DNA of 64,000 nucleotides, taken from assembly GCF_963691685.1 (NCBI RefSeq), contig NZ_OY829290.1, positions 3,807,501-3,871,500 on the forward strand, given 5' to 3'. This document shows, one piece after another, positions 33,752-49,958 of the stretch. The first letter of the stretch is position 1; every line of letters starts with the position of its first letter. The notes under the pieces were generated by a model. The model did not search any database, was not told the DNA's origin, and saw only the letters and a list, made by a program, of their open reading frames with translations. The stretch comes from Thalassovita sp. GTDB lineage: Bacteria; Pseudomonadota; Alphaproteobacteria; Rhodobacterales; Rhodobacteraceae. A program made the translations under genes and the position numbers.

Positions 33752-33982
33752 AGGGTCACTTTCCCGTTTGCTTCACAATGTTTTATCCGCGGCCAGGGCC
33801 CCGGACGATGACGGTTTGCGCAACACACGTCTGCATAGCGCAAAACCCGCGATGTTCCCGTACCGAGGCAAACAACGCGGTGAGTTTCCAGAGGTCGCAA
33901 GCTTCAAAGTAGCTTAGGACTTGGCCTTCTCAGTTATGGATTCGGCGTAATTGGGACGTCCCCCGTGAGCCGGATGAAGCGG

Positions 33983-34011
33983 CATATAGGGGGAGTCGCA
34001 CCGCTTGTCAA
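33983..34011 (-). promoter_or_regulatory. Promoter of the str operon
   Basis: Minus-strand TTGACA (34011-34006), 17-base spacer ending CTCCCCC, TATATG (33988-33983). The best promoter match in the window. The untranslated leader to rpsL is about 225 bases and forms most of the gene-free 33752-34068; no further gene is seen in it. Confidence 0.85.
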
Positions 34012-34068
34012 CAGAGCCTGCCCGCGCTGGCCCGGCGCCGCCGGACCCACGGGCTGAGGGCCACCCCC

Positions 34069-34974
34069 TCAGCTGCCCCGCACCGGCTGGTTCTGGCGCT
34101 TTTTGCGACGGGCAATCTGGCCCTCACGGTAGAGCATGAACATGCCGCTGCCGACCACAATCGCCGCCCCCAGCAGAGTCACCGGATCCGGCCAATCGCC
34201 AAAAACCAACCAACCCAGCAGCAACGCCCAGACCAGGCTGGTGTAGCGGAACGGCGCGATGAAGGAAATCTCCCCCACCCGCATCACCATGACCGAAAAC
34301 ATATAGCCCCCCATGACCATCAGCGCCGCCAGCGCGGTCACGGCCCAGGCGCGGCTGTCCAGACTGACCCACTCCTGCCCCAGGGCGCCCAGCCCAAAGA
34401 AGACCATCACCCCAACTGCACTTAGCGAGGTGACCAGCATCGATGGCACCTCCGGTGACAGCCGCCGGGTCGCCAGATCCCGCATGGTGATAAAGGCAAC
34501 GGCAATCAGCACGTAGATCGAATTGATGTCAAACCCGTCCGGCCCCGGACGGATGATCAGCAGCACCCCAAGAAAGCCAACAAAAATCGCCGACATCCGG
34601 CGCCAGCCAATCGCCTCGCCAAACAGGATCGATGCGGCCAGCGTCACGGTCAGCGGCAGCGATTGCAAGATCGCGGTAACATTGGCCAGGGGTGAGACAA
34701 ACAGCGCCGTCAGAAAGAAATAGGCCGCGCCAACTTCGGCAATCACCCGCAGCGCCACCAGCCCCCAGTCCTTGGCGGGCAGCTGCACCCGGTAGGCCCC
34801 CTGTTTCAGCGCCCAGCCCCCGGTCATCGCTGAGGTCATCACCCCACGCAGAAACAGCAGCTGAAACAACGGCACCGTGCCTGCCAACGATTTCATGAAC
34901 GCATCATTGAAGGTAAAGGCCGCCATAGAGGCCATCATCAACAACGCACCGCGCGTGTTGTCGGAAAGGGGCAT
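34069..34974 (-). CDS. DMT-superfamily (EamA) transporter
   Basis: 301 residues with ten transmembrane helices in two EamA repeats. Repeat 1 ends near SILFGEAIGWRRMSAIFVGFLGVLLIIRPG, the conserved end-of-repeat motif. The C-terminus is a basic tail (GQIARRKKRQNQ). Substrate unknown; relatives carry amino acids, nucleosides or metabolites outward. ATG 34974 (MPLSDNTRGALL) has GGAG upstream; the open frame extends 48 codons more but that part looks non-coding. Confidence 0.9.
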   Translation of the reverse strand: MPLSDNTRGALLMMASMAAFTFNDAFMKSLAGTVPLFQLLFLRGVMTSAMTGGWALKQGAYRVQLPAKDWGLVALRVIAEVGAAYFFLTALFVSPLANVTAILQSLPLTVTLAASILFGEAIGWRRMSAIFVGFLGVLLIIRPGPDGFDINSIYVLIAVAFITMRDLATRRLSPEVPSMLVTSLSAVGVMVFFGLGALGQEWVSLDSRAWAVTALAALMVMGGYMFSVMVMRVGEISFIAPFRYTSLVWALLLGWLVFGDWPDPVTLLGAAIVVGSGMFMLYREGQIARRKKRQNQPVRGS

Positions 34975-35044
34975 GCTGCATCTCCATGAAAATCGCGCGC
35001 GCCCTCCTCGGCCGCGCGACTGGCCGACTGTGGCCAAAGGCTGC

Positions 35045-35074
35045 GGCAAAGTCAAATCAGGCGAAGTCAAATCT
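35045..35074. repeat. Tandem 15-bp direct repeat upstream of the DMT transporter gene
   Basis: GGCAAAGTCAAATCA followed by GGCGAAGTCAAATCT, 13 of 15 identical, 70-100 bases before the start codon. Read on the minus strand each unit contains TTGACTT. It could be a tandem regulator site. Confidence 0.35.
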
Positions 35075-35164
35075 GGCAAAACCCGGTATCGGCGCGTACC
35101 CCTTTCAATGTTCTGCAAATACTCCCGCCGGAGGCCCCGCTTGCCTCAGGCGTAGCGCGATCGG

Positions 35165-35992
35165 TCAGTCAGTCGCCACCGGCAGGGTAAGATCCGCCGC
35201 CATATAGGTCACCGCCTGCCCCCGCACCAGAACGCGGTCCCCCGTATCGGTGCAGTGTAACCAACCACCGCGTTTAGACGCCTGATAGGCCAGCAGATCA
35301 GACTTGCCCAAGGCCTCCGCCCAATAGGGCACAAGGGTGGAATGGGTCGATCCCGTCACCGGATCTTCGGGAATGCCCGCCCCCGGTGCAAAATAGCGCG
35401 AGACAAAGTCAGCCTCCAGGTCAGCGTCCGCCCGCGTGGTCACCACCACGCCAAGCCGGCCCAGCTTGGCCATGGCAGGCAGATCCGGCTCAAAACCGCG
35501 CACCGCTGCCTCATCCTGCAAAACAACAAACAGGTTTTCGAAATTGCGGAATAGCGCCTGTGGTCTTTCTGCGAAAGTCTCAGCAATCTCCGGCGGCAAA
35601 GCTTCCAATGGCTCTGGCGCAAACCGGGGCAGATCCAGCTGATAGCCCACCTGCCCTGCCCCAGCCCGATCAATCGCTGCCTCAGTCACGGTGATCCGGC
35701 CCACGCGGGTCTTAAACTGCAACGGCCCCGCACAGCCCTGATGGGCGATCAGCACATGCGCGGTGGCCAGGGTTGCATGGCCGCAAAATTCCACTTCCTG
35801 CGTCGGGGTGAACCAGCGCAGATGCCAGCCGCCTGGCTCCAGAGGCAGGGCAAAGGCCGTTTCCGCCAGATTGTTTTCCGCCGCAATGTTCTGCATCAGC
35901 GTATCTTCCATCGGCTGGTCCAACAGCAGCACCGCCGCCGGGTTGCCTTTGAACACCTCATTGCTGAAGGCATCCACCTGATACATTTTCAT
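35165..35992 (-). CDS. PhzF family isomerase
   Basis: 275 residues. MKMYQVDAFSNEVFKGNPAA opens the first half, the catalytic Glu44 lies in NNLAETAFA, then EVEFCGHATLATAHVL, and the second half has GIPEDPVTGSTHSTLVPYWA. PhzF-like enzymes are epimerases or isomerases; their substrates outside phenazine synthesis are mostly unknown, and no phenazine genes are nearby. ATG 35992 is chosen for AGGAG six bases upstream. It lies between rpoC and the DMT gene. Confidence 0.92.
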   Translation of the reverse strand: MKMYQVDAFSNEVFKGNPAAVLLLDQPMEDTLMQNIAAENNLAETAFALPLEPGGWHLRWFTPTQEVEFCGHATLATAHVLIAHQGCAGPLQFKTRVGRITVTEAAIDRAGAGQVGYQLDLPRFAPEPLEALPPEIAETFAERPQALFRNFENLFVVLQDEAAVRGFEPDLPAMAKLGRLGVVVTTRADADLEADFVSRYFAPGAGIPEDPVTGSTHSTLVPYWAEALGKSDLLAYQASKRGGWLHCTDTGDRVLVRGQAVTYMAADLTLPVATD

Positions 35993-36037
35993 CTGCCTCT
36001 CCTGCGCAATGGCCCGTTTTTCGCGATGCATAACAGC

Positions 36038-36066
36038 AAAAAGGCCCCCGCAAAGCGAGGGCCTTT
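36038..36066 (-). terminator. Intrinsic terminator of rplJ-rplL-rpoB-rpoC
   Basis: Minus strand AAAGGCCCTCGC-TTT-GCGGGGGCCTTT then TT, 31 bases after the rpoC stop. Nearly identical to the rplW terminator at 27060. Confidence 0.93.
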
Positions 36067-36096
36067 CTATCTTTCTCAACCCAGGTGGGCGGCGAC

Positions 36097-40335
<4,239 letters not shown>

Positions 40336-40387
40336 TTTGATACCTCAAATCTTGCGGAAGGGGGGACGGAAGGAAGGGCCGAGGCCC

Positions 40388-44527
<4,140 letters not shown>

Positions 44528-44715
44528 GACAGGTGTCACCTTTCGTTTCTAACCGGTTGTGGCAGCCGTCGGGCCCCGGCGCCACGCCCATCCGAAACAG
44601 GTCAGTTTCGATCCATTCATGGCCTCTGTCCCACCAGAGGCCTCCCGATCGCTGAACCAGACCTTGGAAAAAACCTCACACCACTTGTGATTGAGGCACT
44701 TGCCAAGACAGGTTC

Positions 44716-44745
44716 GGCTGGGCCCGAGAAATCCCGGACCCAGCC
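44716..44745 (-). promoter_or_regulatory. Hairpin without U-tract between rplL and rpoB
   Basis: Minus strand GGCTGGGTCCG-GGATTTCT-CGGGCCCAGCC, an 11-bp stem with one G-U pair, 34 bases after rplL. In E. coli this gap holds a partial terminator and an RNase III site that set the L7/L12 to beta ratio; this hairpin is positioned to do the same. Confidence 0.6.
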
Positions 44746-44779
44746 AAATCTTTTGCCAACCGGGTTGCCCCGGCGCTGA

Positions 44780-45157
44780 TTACTTCAGCTCGACTTCGGC
44801 GCCAGCTGCTTCCAGCTTGGCTTTGATGTCTTCGGCTTCAGCTTTGTCGACGCCTTCTTTGACGGCTTTGCCGCCGGCTTCAACCAGCTCTTTTGCTTCT
44901 TTCAGGCCCAGGCCGGTGATGCCGCGGACTTCTTTGATGACGTTGATCTTTTTGTCGCCAGCCGACTTCAGGATCACGTCAAATTCGGTTTTCTCTTCGG
45001 CAGCTGCGCCACCGGCGTCGCCGCCAGCTGCAACCATTACCGCGCCGCCAGCGGCGGGCTCGATGCCGTACTCATCCTTCAGGATGGTTTTCAGTTCTTG
45101 TGCTTCCAGCAGGGTCAGACCCACGATGCTTTCTGCAAGTGCTTTCAGATCAGCCAT
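44780..45157 (-). CDS. rplL: 50S ribosomal protein L7/L12
   Basis: 125 residues: N-terminal dimerisation helix region LKALAESIVGLTLLEAQELK, a flexible Ala/Gly hinge (~35-55), then the C-terminal domain KTEFDVILKSAGDKKINVIK and GLGLKEAKELVEAGGKAVKE. The stalk protein recruits GTPase factors. Confidence 0.98.
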   Translation of the reverse strand: MADLKALAESIVGLTLLEAQELKTILKDEYGIEPAAGGAVMVAAGGDAGGAAAEEKTEFDVILKSAGDKKINVIKEVRGITGLGLKEAKELVEAGGKAVKEGVDKAEAEDIKAKLEAAGAEVELK

Positions 45158-45226
45158 TGTACTGTTTCCGTATGTTTAAGTGTGTTCCAACGTGTGAGCT
45201 TCGCCCCACGCAGATCATTAGGTTGC

Positions 45227-45745
45227 TTACGCGGCTTCCGCCTTGTCTTCGATAGTAGACAGGATGCCCGCGATATCCGAGGCAGGTGCGCCAATCGCGC
45301 CGGCGATGTTCGAAGCAGGTGCGCCCAGCATGCCTGCGATGGTAGCAATAAGCTCCTCGCGGGACGGCATTTTGGACACGGCTTCAACGCCAGCAACGTC
45401 GAGAGCGTTCTCACCCATGGCACCACCGAGGATCTCGAACTTCGAGTTATCCTTGGCGAAACCAGCAGCAACCTTAGCGGCCGCTACAGGGTCTTCCGAG
45501 TAGGTCAGAACGGTCATACCCGTCAGGTATTCACCCATGCTTTCACAGGGCTTACCCTCAAGGGCGATCTTGGCGAGCCTGTTCTTGGCAACGCGGACCG
45601 AGGCATCAGCCTCACGTGCGCGTGCGCGCAGGTCCTGCATCTCAGCAACCGTGAGACCTGCGTAGTGGGCTACGACCACAACGCCAGAGCTGTCAAAGAT
45701 CTGGCCGAGCTCTTCGACCAACTTCTCTTTTTGTGCTCTATCCAC
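45227..45745 (-). CDS. rplJ: 50S ribosomal protein L10
   Basis: 172 residues: DRAQKEKLVEELGQIFDSSG, VRVAKNRLAKIALEGKP and a C-terminal helix with PASDIAGILSTIEDKAEAA that binds L7/L12. First gene of the rplJ-rpoC operon, with a long leader upstream. Confidence 0.98.
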   Translation of the reverse strand: MDRAQKEKLVEELGQIFDSSGVVVVAHYAGLTVAEMQDLRARAREADASVRVAKNRLAKIALEGKPCESMGEYLTGMTVLTYSEDPVAAAKVAAGFAKDNSKFEILGGAMGENALDVAGVEAVSKMPSREELIATIAGMLGAPASNIAGAIGAPASDIAGILSTIEDKAEAA

Positions 45746-46092
45746 AGTTTCACTCCAAATTTGGGGGTTACCCCCCGGCTCTTGTCTGCCGGACGAGGTC
45801 CGACACTCAGGTCCTTTTTACGGGGCTGCGCCAACATCACCCGAAGGAAGCCTTCGGCTAATCTTTGTCGTATTCCCGTCTCAGGAGGGAAATTAAGACC
45901 CCGTTACCGAAGTCACCCACCGTCTTGGACGAAACGCAAAACAGCGCACGACGAATCGTACGCTGACAGCGTGAGAGGTAATTATTGTGAAAACAGACCG
46001 GGCGCAAGTCCCCAACAGGAAAACCCGCCGGAAAACCGACAGGCAGCTGCATTCCCTGAGGGATGCCCCAACAACCGGCGCCAAGTAACGCC
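45746..46092 (-). promoter_or_regulatory. Structured leader of rplJ (probable L10/L12 autoregulation region)
   Basis: About 350 untranslated bases between the promoter and rplJ. Hairpins visible on the minus strand are GCATCCC-TCA-GGG-A-ATGC (46066-46049), CCGAAGG-CTT-CCTTCGG (45858-45842), CGGAC-CTC-GTCCG (around 45790-45802) and GGGGGTAACCCCC just before the start. Long rplJ leaders bind L10-(L12)4 in many bacteria; which stem does so here cannot be told by eye. No gene is seen. Confidence 0.5.
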
Positions 46093-46099
46093 GCTCACA

Positions 46100-46128
46100 A
46101 CCTTACAGCAAAATCAGCCAAATTGCAA
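46100..46128 (-). promoter_or_regulatory. Promoter of rplJ-rplL-rpoB-rpoC
   Basis: Minus-strand TTGCAA (46128-46123), 17 bases, TAAGGT (46105-46100). Strong match located between the TagD-like gene and rplJ. Confidence 0.7.
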
Positions 46129-46165
46129 AACCGCCGGCAAAGGCGATGCGATGCCGCCAAGAAGA

Positions 46166-46621
46166 TCAGTCCGCGAAGGAAAAATTTTCCGGCAACCCCA
46201 AGGCTTTGGCGTTCTGGGTGCGGATCACCGCGCGTTTCAGATCCGTGGTTGAGACGTTTTCGGTGCGCGGCAGATAGACCACGTCACACAGATCTGCCAG
46301 ATCATCAAACTTGCCCGTCCAATCATCGCCCATCGCAAAGACGTCAACGTCATAACGTTGCACATCCTGCCGCTTCTGCGCCCAGTCGGTTTCCGGGATC
46401 ACCAGATCGACGTAACGACAGGCCTCCAGCACTTCGACGCGGTTCTCATAAGGCACCACCGTCTTCTTGCCCTTCACCGCGTTAAACTCATCCGTCGAAC
46501 AGGCCACGATCAGCCGATCGCCCATCTTGGCCAGCCGCTGCAACAGCCGGACATGGCCGAAGTGAAACAGATCAAACGTGCCGTAGGTCAAAACCGTTCT
46601 GCTGGTACGTGCTGCGCTCAT
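46166..46621 (-). CDS. TagD-like cytidylyltransferase (glycerol-3-phosphate/choline-phosphate type)
   Basis: 151 residues. The nucleotidyltransferase signature GTFDLFHFGH is at 14-23 and the second motif RTENVSTTDLK at 119-129. The size and these motifs match the TagD/LicC-like group that makes CDP-glycerol or related CDP-alcohols. Its start overlaps the stop of the LicD-like gene by four bases, so a CDP-activated head group and its transferase are made together. Exact alcohol not determinable. Confidence 0.88.
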   Translation of the reverse strand: MSAARTSRTVLTYGTFDLFHFGHVRLLQRLAKMGDRLIVACSTDEFNAVKGKKTVVPYENRVEVLEACRYVDLVIPETDWAQKRQDVQRYDVDVFAMGDDWTGKFDDLADLCDVVYLPRTENVSTTDLKRAVIRTQNAKALGLPENFSFAD

Positions 46622-47607
46622 GCGACGGCCTCCAGAAAGCCCTTGAACCGGGTACGCGCCTGGCTCCAGGGGAATTTAAAATAGGGATCCGGCTCGCGCC
46701 AGCCGGGGCCATAGTTCACCGCCAACATCTTCTCCGGCTCTGCCGGCATCGGCCGACCTGAGACACCACAGGGCGTCAGCGGCAGCACATCGTCGGCACT
46801 CAGGTCACCGTAGGTATGCGGGTAGATATACATGCGGCCCTCTTTCACCCAAGCCGGGAACAGATCGATCTCACAGCCATCCTGCCCTTTCAGCTTGTAA
46901 ATCCCGGGCGTATCCAGCCCTCCGGTTCCATCAAGCCCCAGCTCACCCAGCTGCGCCCACAGTTGGCGCCATTCCTCAGCGGCGTCAGCTTCGTTGTCGG
47001 CCTGCAGGATCAGTGCCAGATCCACATCATCGTCATGGTCGATCAATTTGCCATCGCGCACCACACCCAGCAGTGTGCCCGAGTTCAGAAAACACTGATA
47101 GCCCATCTGCTCCAGCGCCTCGATATGCGATCCGACCGCGCCCCATATACGATCATGGTTCATCGTCTCAAAGGTTGGCCCATTGTAGGCATGGTTTGTT
47201 GGGATGCGCGCGCCAAGAAGCGTTTCAAATGCTTCAAATTCCGCCCCCTGCCCGGCCTCAAGACGCTGCGCTTTCAGATCGCTCAACGCCCGCACCGTGC
47301 CGGATGGCCGCAATTGACCAAACACACAGGTTGCAACCATGGCTTCATTGAACAGAATTGACGGCGGATTGCGCTTCAGCTTCTTCAACTCAGCATAGTA
47401 GTGCCACGCATCAAATGGCCCCTGCACGCCATGCAGCGCGGCAAAGGCCATCATGCGAATTTCTTCAATCCGCGTCACGCGCGCATCGCCTTTCAGCGTC
47501 TTGGCGCGTTCAATCAACGCTTTACTGTCCAAAATATGCCTGCTTCCTACGCCGCGGTGTTCCGCGATCCTTGCTGCAATTGCAGTGACCCTATCATTGT
47601 TGAGCAT
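46618..47607 (-). CDS. LicD-family phosphotransferase
   Basis: 329 residues. The C-terminal half has the LicD core, CFLNSGTLLGVVRDGKLIDHDDDVD (SGTLLGVVR 176-184, DDDVD 192-196), whose Asp residues bind metal, then CEIDLFPAW. LicD proteins transfer phosphocholine or phosphoglycerol-type groups from CDP donors to surface glycans. The N-terminal ~150 residues are helical and unfamiliar. ATG 47607 is preferred to a TTG three codons upstream. It forms a two-gene operon with the TagD-like gene, between rplA and rplJ. Confidence 0.85.
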   Translation of the reverse strand: MLNNDRVTAIAARIAEHRGVGSRHILDSKALIERAKTLKGDARVTRIEEIRMMAFAALHGVQGPFDAWHYYAELKKLKRNPPSILFNEAMVATCVFGQLRPSGTVRALSDLKAQRLEAGQGAEFEAFETLLGARIPTNHAYNGPTFETMNHDRIWGAVGSHIEALEQMGYQCFLNSGTLLGVVRDGKLIDHDDDVDLALILQADNEADAAEEWRQLWAQLGELGLDGTGGLDTPGIYKLKGQDGCEIDLFPAWVKEGRMYIYPHTYGDLSADDVLPLTPCGVSGRPMPAEPEKMLAVNYGPGWREPDPYFKFPWSQARTRFKGFLEAVA

Positions 47608-47697
47608 CGCCGCCAAAGGGTTTCCAAGCCCCTAACCGCCAAGCCGGAAAACAGCATCTTTTTCAGCACAATTTGCAACGAAGCCGCCGCAGAACCC

Positions 47698-48471
47698 TCA
47701 GAATTTGCCCGAGTTGGCCCATTCCTCAGGCGGGGGCACCGGTTCTGAATTGTCCCAATGCTCCACGATCTTGCCGTTGTCCACCCGGAACAGATCCACC
47801 TGACACAGGTCCTGATGCTTCCAGCGGGCGCGGTTCAAAGTGGCGACAAAATTGCCCTCGCCGACCATCAGGAAACACTCCTGATAAGACAGCGGGGTCG
47901 AGGCGGGCGCAAAGTGGCTTAGGAAGGCATCCAAACCGTCGCCGACATCAGGATTGTACTGATGGTAGCTGTCCGGATTGATAAAGTCCGACGCCCGCTC
48001 AAGATCGCGATCTATCAGGCAGGTCTGAATAAACGCCGCCACCAGCGCCTTGTTCGCCTCTGTCTTCTCAAGGTCGCGTATCTCCGTGGGGCCATCCACC
48101 TGCGTGCGTCCCGAAGGGTTGGCTGGCGCGCCGGCCCCGATCACATCCCAATGCTCAATGATGCGCCCCTCATCATCGCTGTCGAAGAAATCCGTGGTGA
48201 TCCAGACACTTTCCCCGCCATTTAGCGATTGATGGGCATGGATAAACACGTGGTTGCCATCCTGCAGCGCCCGGATGATCTGAATATCGCGATCCGGGTT
48301 GCGGGCGATGAAGGCTTCAAAAAACGCAATGAACCCCTCGGCCCCATCTGCCACGCCGGTTGAATGCTGGGTGTAGCGCGCGCCGGTGTATTTCGCGACG
48401 GCCGCACGCGGATGCCCATCGCGGATCCCATGCATATAGAGGTTGATTGCGTTTTCTCGTGCAGTTGCCAT
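47698..48471 (-). CDS. Two-domain SnoaL/NTF2-like protein
   Basis: 257 residues with two NTF2-like folds in tandem. Domain 1 (~5-120) ends with DFFDSDDEGRIIEHWDVIG and domain 2 (~130-255) with VDLFRVDNGKIVEHWDN, each with the typical G+I+EHWD ending of SnoaL-like proteins. Such folds act as isomerases, hydrolases or ligand-binding proteins; function not inferable. ATG 48471 is set by AAGGGA upstream; the open frame continues 32 codons upstream through the rplA terminator and is not coding. Confidence 0.85.
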   Translation of the reverse strand: MATARENAINLYMHGIRDGHPRAAVAKYTGARYTQHSTGVADGAEGFIAFFEAFIARNPDRDIQIIRALQDGNHVFIHAHQSLNGGESVWITTDFFDSDDEGRIIEHWDVIGAGAPANPSGRTQVDGPTEIRDLEKTEANKALVAAFIQTCLIDRDLERASDFINPDSYHQYNPDVGDGLDAFLSHFAPASTPLSYQECFLMVGEGNFVATLNRARWKHQDLCQVDLFRVDNGKIVEHWDNSEPVPPPEEWANSGKF

Positions 48472-48570
48472 CGGATCCCTTCCGTTGCGGCGGTGCGTCC
48501 TTCTGGCTGCGGACCCCGGCTGGGGTTGCTCGGCAGCATCGCGTTTAATCTGGCGCGCTGCGGGCAAAAG

Positions 48571-48598
48571 AAAAGGCGCACCGGTGAGGTGCGCCTTT
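48571..48598 (-). terminator. Intrinsic terminator of rplK-rplA
   Basis: Minus strand AAAGGCGCACC-TCACC-GGTGCGCCTTT then TC, 25 bases after the rplA stop. Confidence 0.92.
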
Positions 48599-48622
48599 CA
48601 AATTCAAATCTGATCGCAGAGA

Positions 48623-49321
48623 TCAGTTGCCGTTGGCGTTATCCACGTTGACAGAAACGCCCGGGCCCATGGTCGAAGAGATTGCGATCTTCTTCATGTA
48701 GGCACCTTTGGCGCCTGCGGGCTTGGCTTTCTGAACCGCGTCAACAAAGGCACGGATGTTTTCAACCAGCTTGCCTTCGTCGAAGGAGGCTTTGCCAACA
48801 CCGGCGTGGATCACACCAGCTTTTTCGACTTTGAACTGAACTTCACCACCTTTGGCAGCTTCCACGGCCGCTTTCACGTCCATGGTCACGGTGCCAACTT
48901 TGGGGTTCGGCATCAGGTTGCGCGGGCCCAGGATTTTACCCAGACGGCCAACAACCGGCATCATGTCCGGGGTCGCGATGCAGCGATCGAAATCGATGGT
49001 GCCGCCCTGGATGGTTTCCATCAGGTCTTCGGCGCCTACGATGTCTGCACCTGCAGCCTGAGCTTCTTCGGCTTTCGGGCCGCGCGCAAATACAGCAACA
49101 CGAACCGATTTACCGGTGCCGTTCGGCAGACCAACAACGCCGCGGACCATCTGGTCAGCGTGACGCGGGTCAACACCCAGGTTCACAGCGATTTCAACGG
49201 TCTCGTCGAATTTGGCGGTTGCGTTGGCTTTCACCAGTGCAACAGCTTCTTCAACGGTGACGTCTGCTTTGCCAGCGAAGGCTTCACGCGCAGCGGCGGT
49301 ACGTTTTCCGAGCTTTGCCAT
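48623..49321 (-). CDS. rplA: 50S ribosomal protein L1
   Basis: 232 residues: KFDETVEIAVNLGVDPRHAD, GLPNGTGKSVRVAVFA, MMPVVGRLGKILGPRNLMPNP-type core and VQFKVEKAGVIHAGVGKASF. L1 forms the mobile stalk at the E site and represses rplKA in many bacteria. One base after rplK. Confidence 0.98.
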   Translation of the reverse strand: MAKLGKRTAAAREAFAGKADVTVEEAVALVKANATAKFDETVEIAVNLGVDPRHADQMVRGVVGLPNGTGKSVRVAVFARGPKAEEAQAAGADIVGAEDLMETIQGGTIDFDRCIATPDMMPVVGRLGKILGPRNLMPNPKVGTVTMDVKAAVEAAKGGEVQFKVEKAGVIHAGVGKASFDEGKLVENIRAFVDAVQKAKPAGAKGAYMKKIAISSTMGPGVSVNVDNANGN

Positions 49322-49322
49322 C

Positions 49323-49748
49323 TTACTTCACCTCGATGCCCATGGAGCGGGCGGAGCCCAGGATGATCTGCATTGCCGCGTCGATGTCGTTGGCGTTCAG
49401 ATCTTTCATCTTGGCTTCGGCGATTTCTTTCACCTGAGCCACAGATACCGAACCTACGGTCTCACGACCGGGGTTGTTGGCGCCGGATTTCAGCTTGGCA
49501 GCTTTCTTCAGGTAGTAAGACGCAGGCGGCGTCTTGATGTCCATGGTGAAGGACTTGTCCTGGTAGTAGCTGATCACGGTCGGGCAAGGCGCGCCAGGAT
49601 CCATTTCCTGGGTCTTCGCGTTGAAGGCCTTACAGAATTCCATGATGTTGATGCCGCGCTGACCCAGAGCCGGACCTACCGGCGGGGACGGGTTAGCTTG
49701 ACCGGCGGGCACCTGCAGTTTCAGGGTGCCAACGAGCTTCTTAGCCAT
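49323..49748 (-). CDS. rplK: 50S ribosomal protein L11
   Basis: 141 residues: KLQVPAGQANPSPPVGPALG, QRGINIMEFCKAFNAKT and the C-terminal QVKEIAEAKMKDLNANDIDA with final RSMGIEVK. L11 binds the GTPase-associated centre and is needed for stringent-response signalling by RelA/Rsh. Confidence 0.98.
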   Translation of the reverse strand: MAKKLVGTLKLQVPAGQANPSPPVGPALGQRGINIMEFCKAFNAKTQEMDPGAPCPTVISYYQDKSFTMDIKTPPASYYLKKAAKLKSGANNPGRETVGSVSVAQVKEIAEAKMKDLNANDIDAAMQIILGSARSMGIEVK

Positions 49749-49873
49749 TGTCTTTTCCTTTTCAAACAGCCGCGGGACGCGTCCCTTGGCCTACGTTGCC
49801 GTGGTTGGGTTAGACCATCGCGATGGCCGTGCCTCCCACGAGGGATTCGCCGCATGAGCGGCAGGTGACGCGC

Positions 49874-49902
49874 GATCTACACTGAGGGCAGGGTTTTGAC
49901 AA
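49874..49902 (-). promoter_or_regulatory. Promoter of rplK-rplA
   Basis: Minus-strand TTGTCA (49902-49897), 17 bases, TAGATC (49879-49874), about 125 bases before rplK. Confidence 0.6.
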
Positions 49903-49958
49903 GCCCCAGCACCGCCATATCGTGCCGCGCGCCGTTGTTTTATAGGCTGCGGGCCAGT

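Noticed and set aside
34975..35118. N-terminal extension of the DMT transporter frame by 48 codons
   Set aside because: It covers the tandem repeat and promoter-like region; the internal ATG at 34974 has a ribosome site and gives the usual transporter start.
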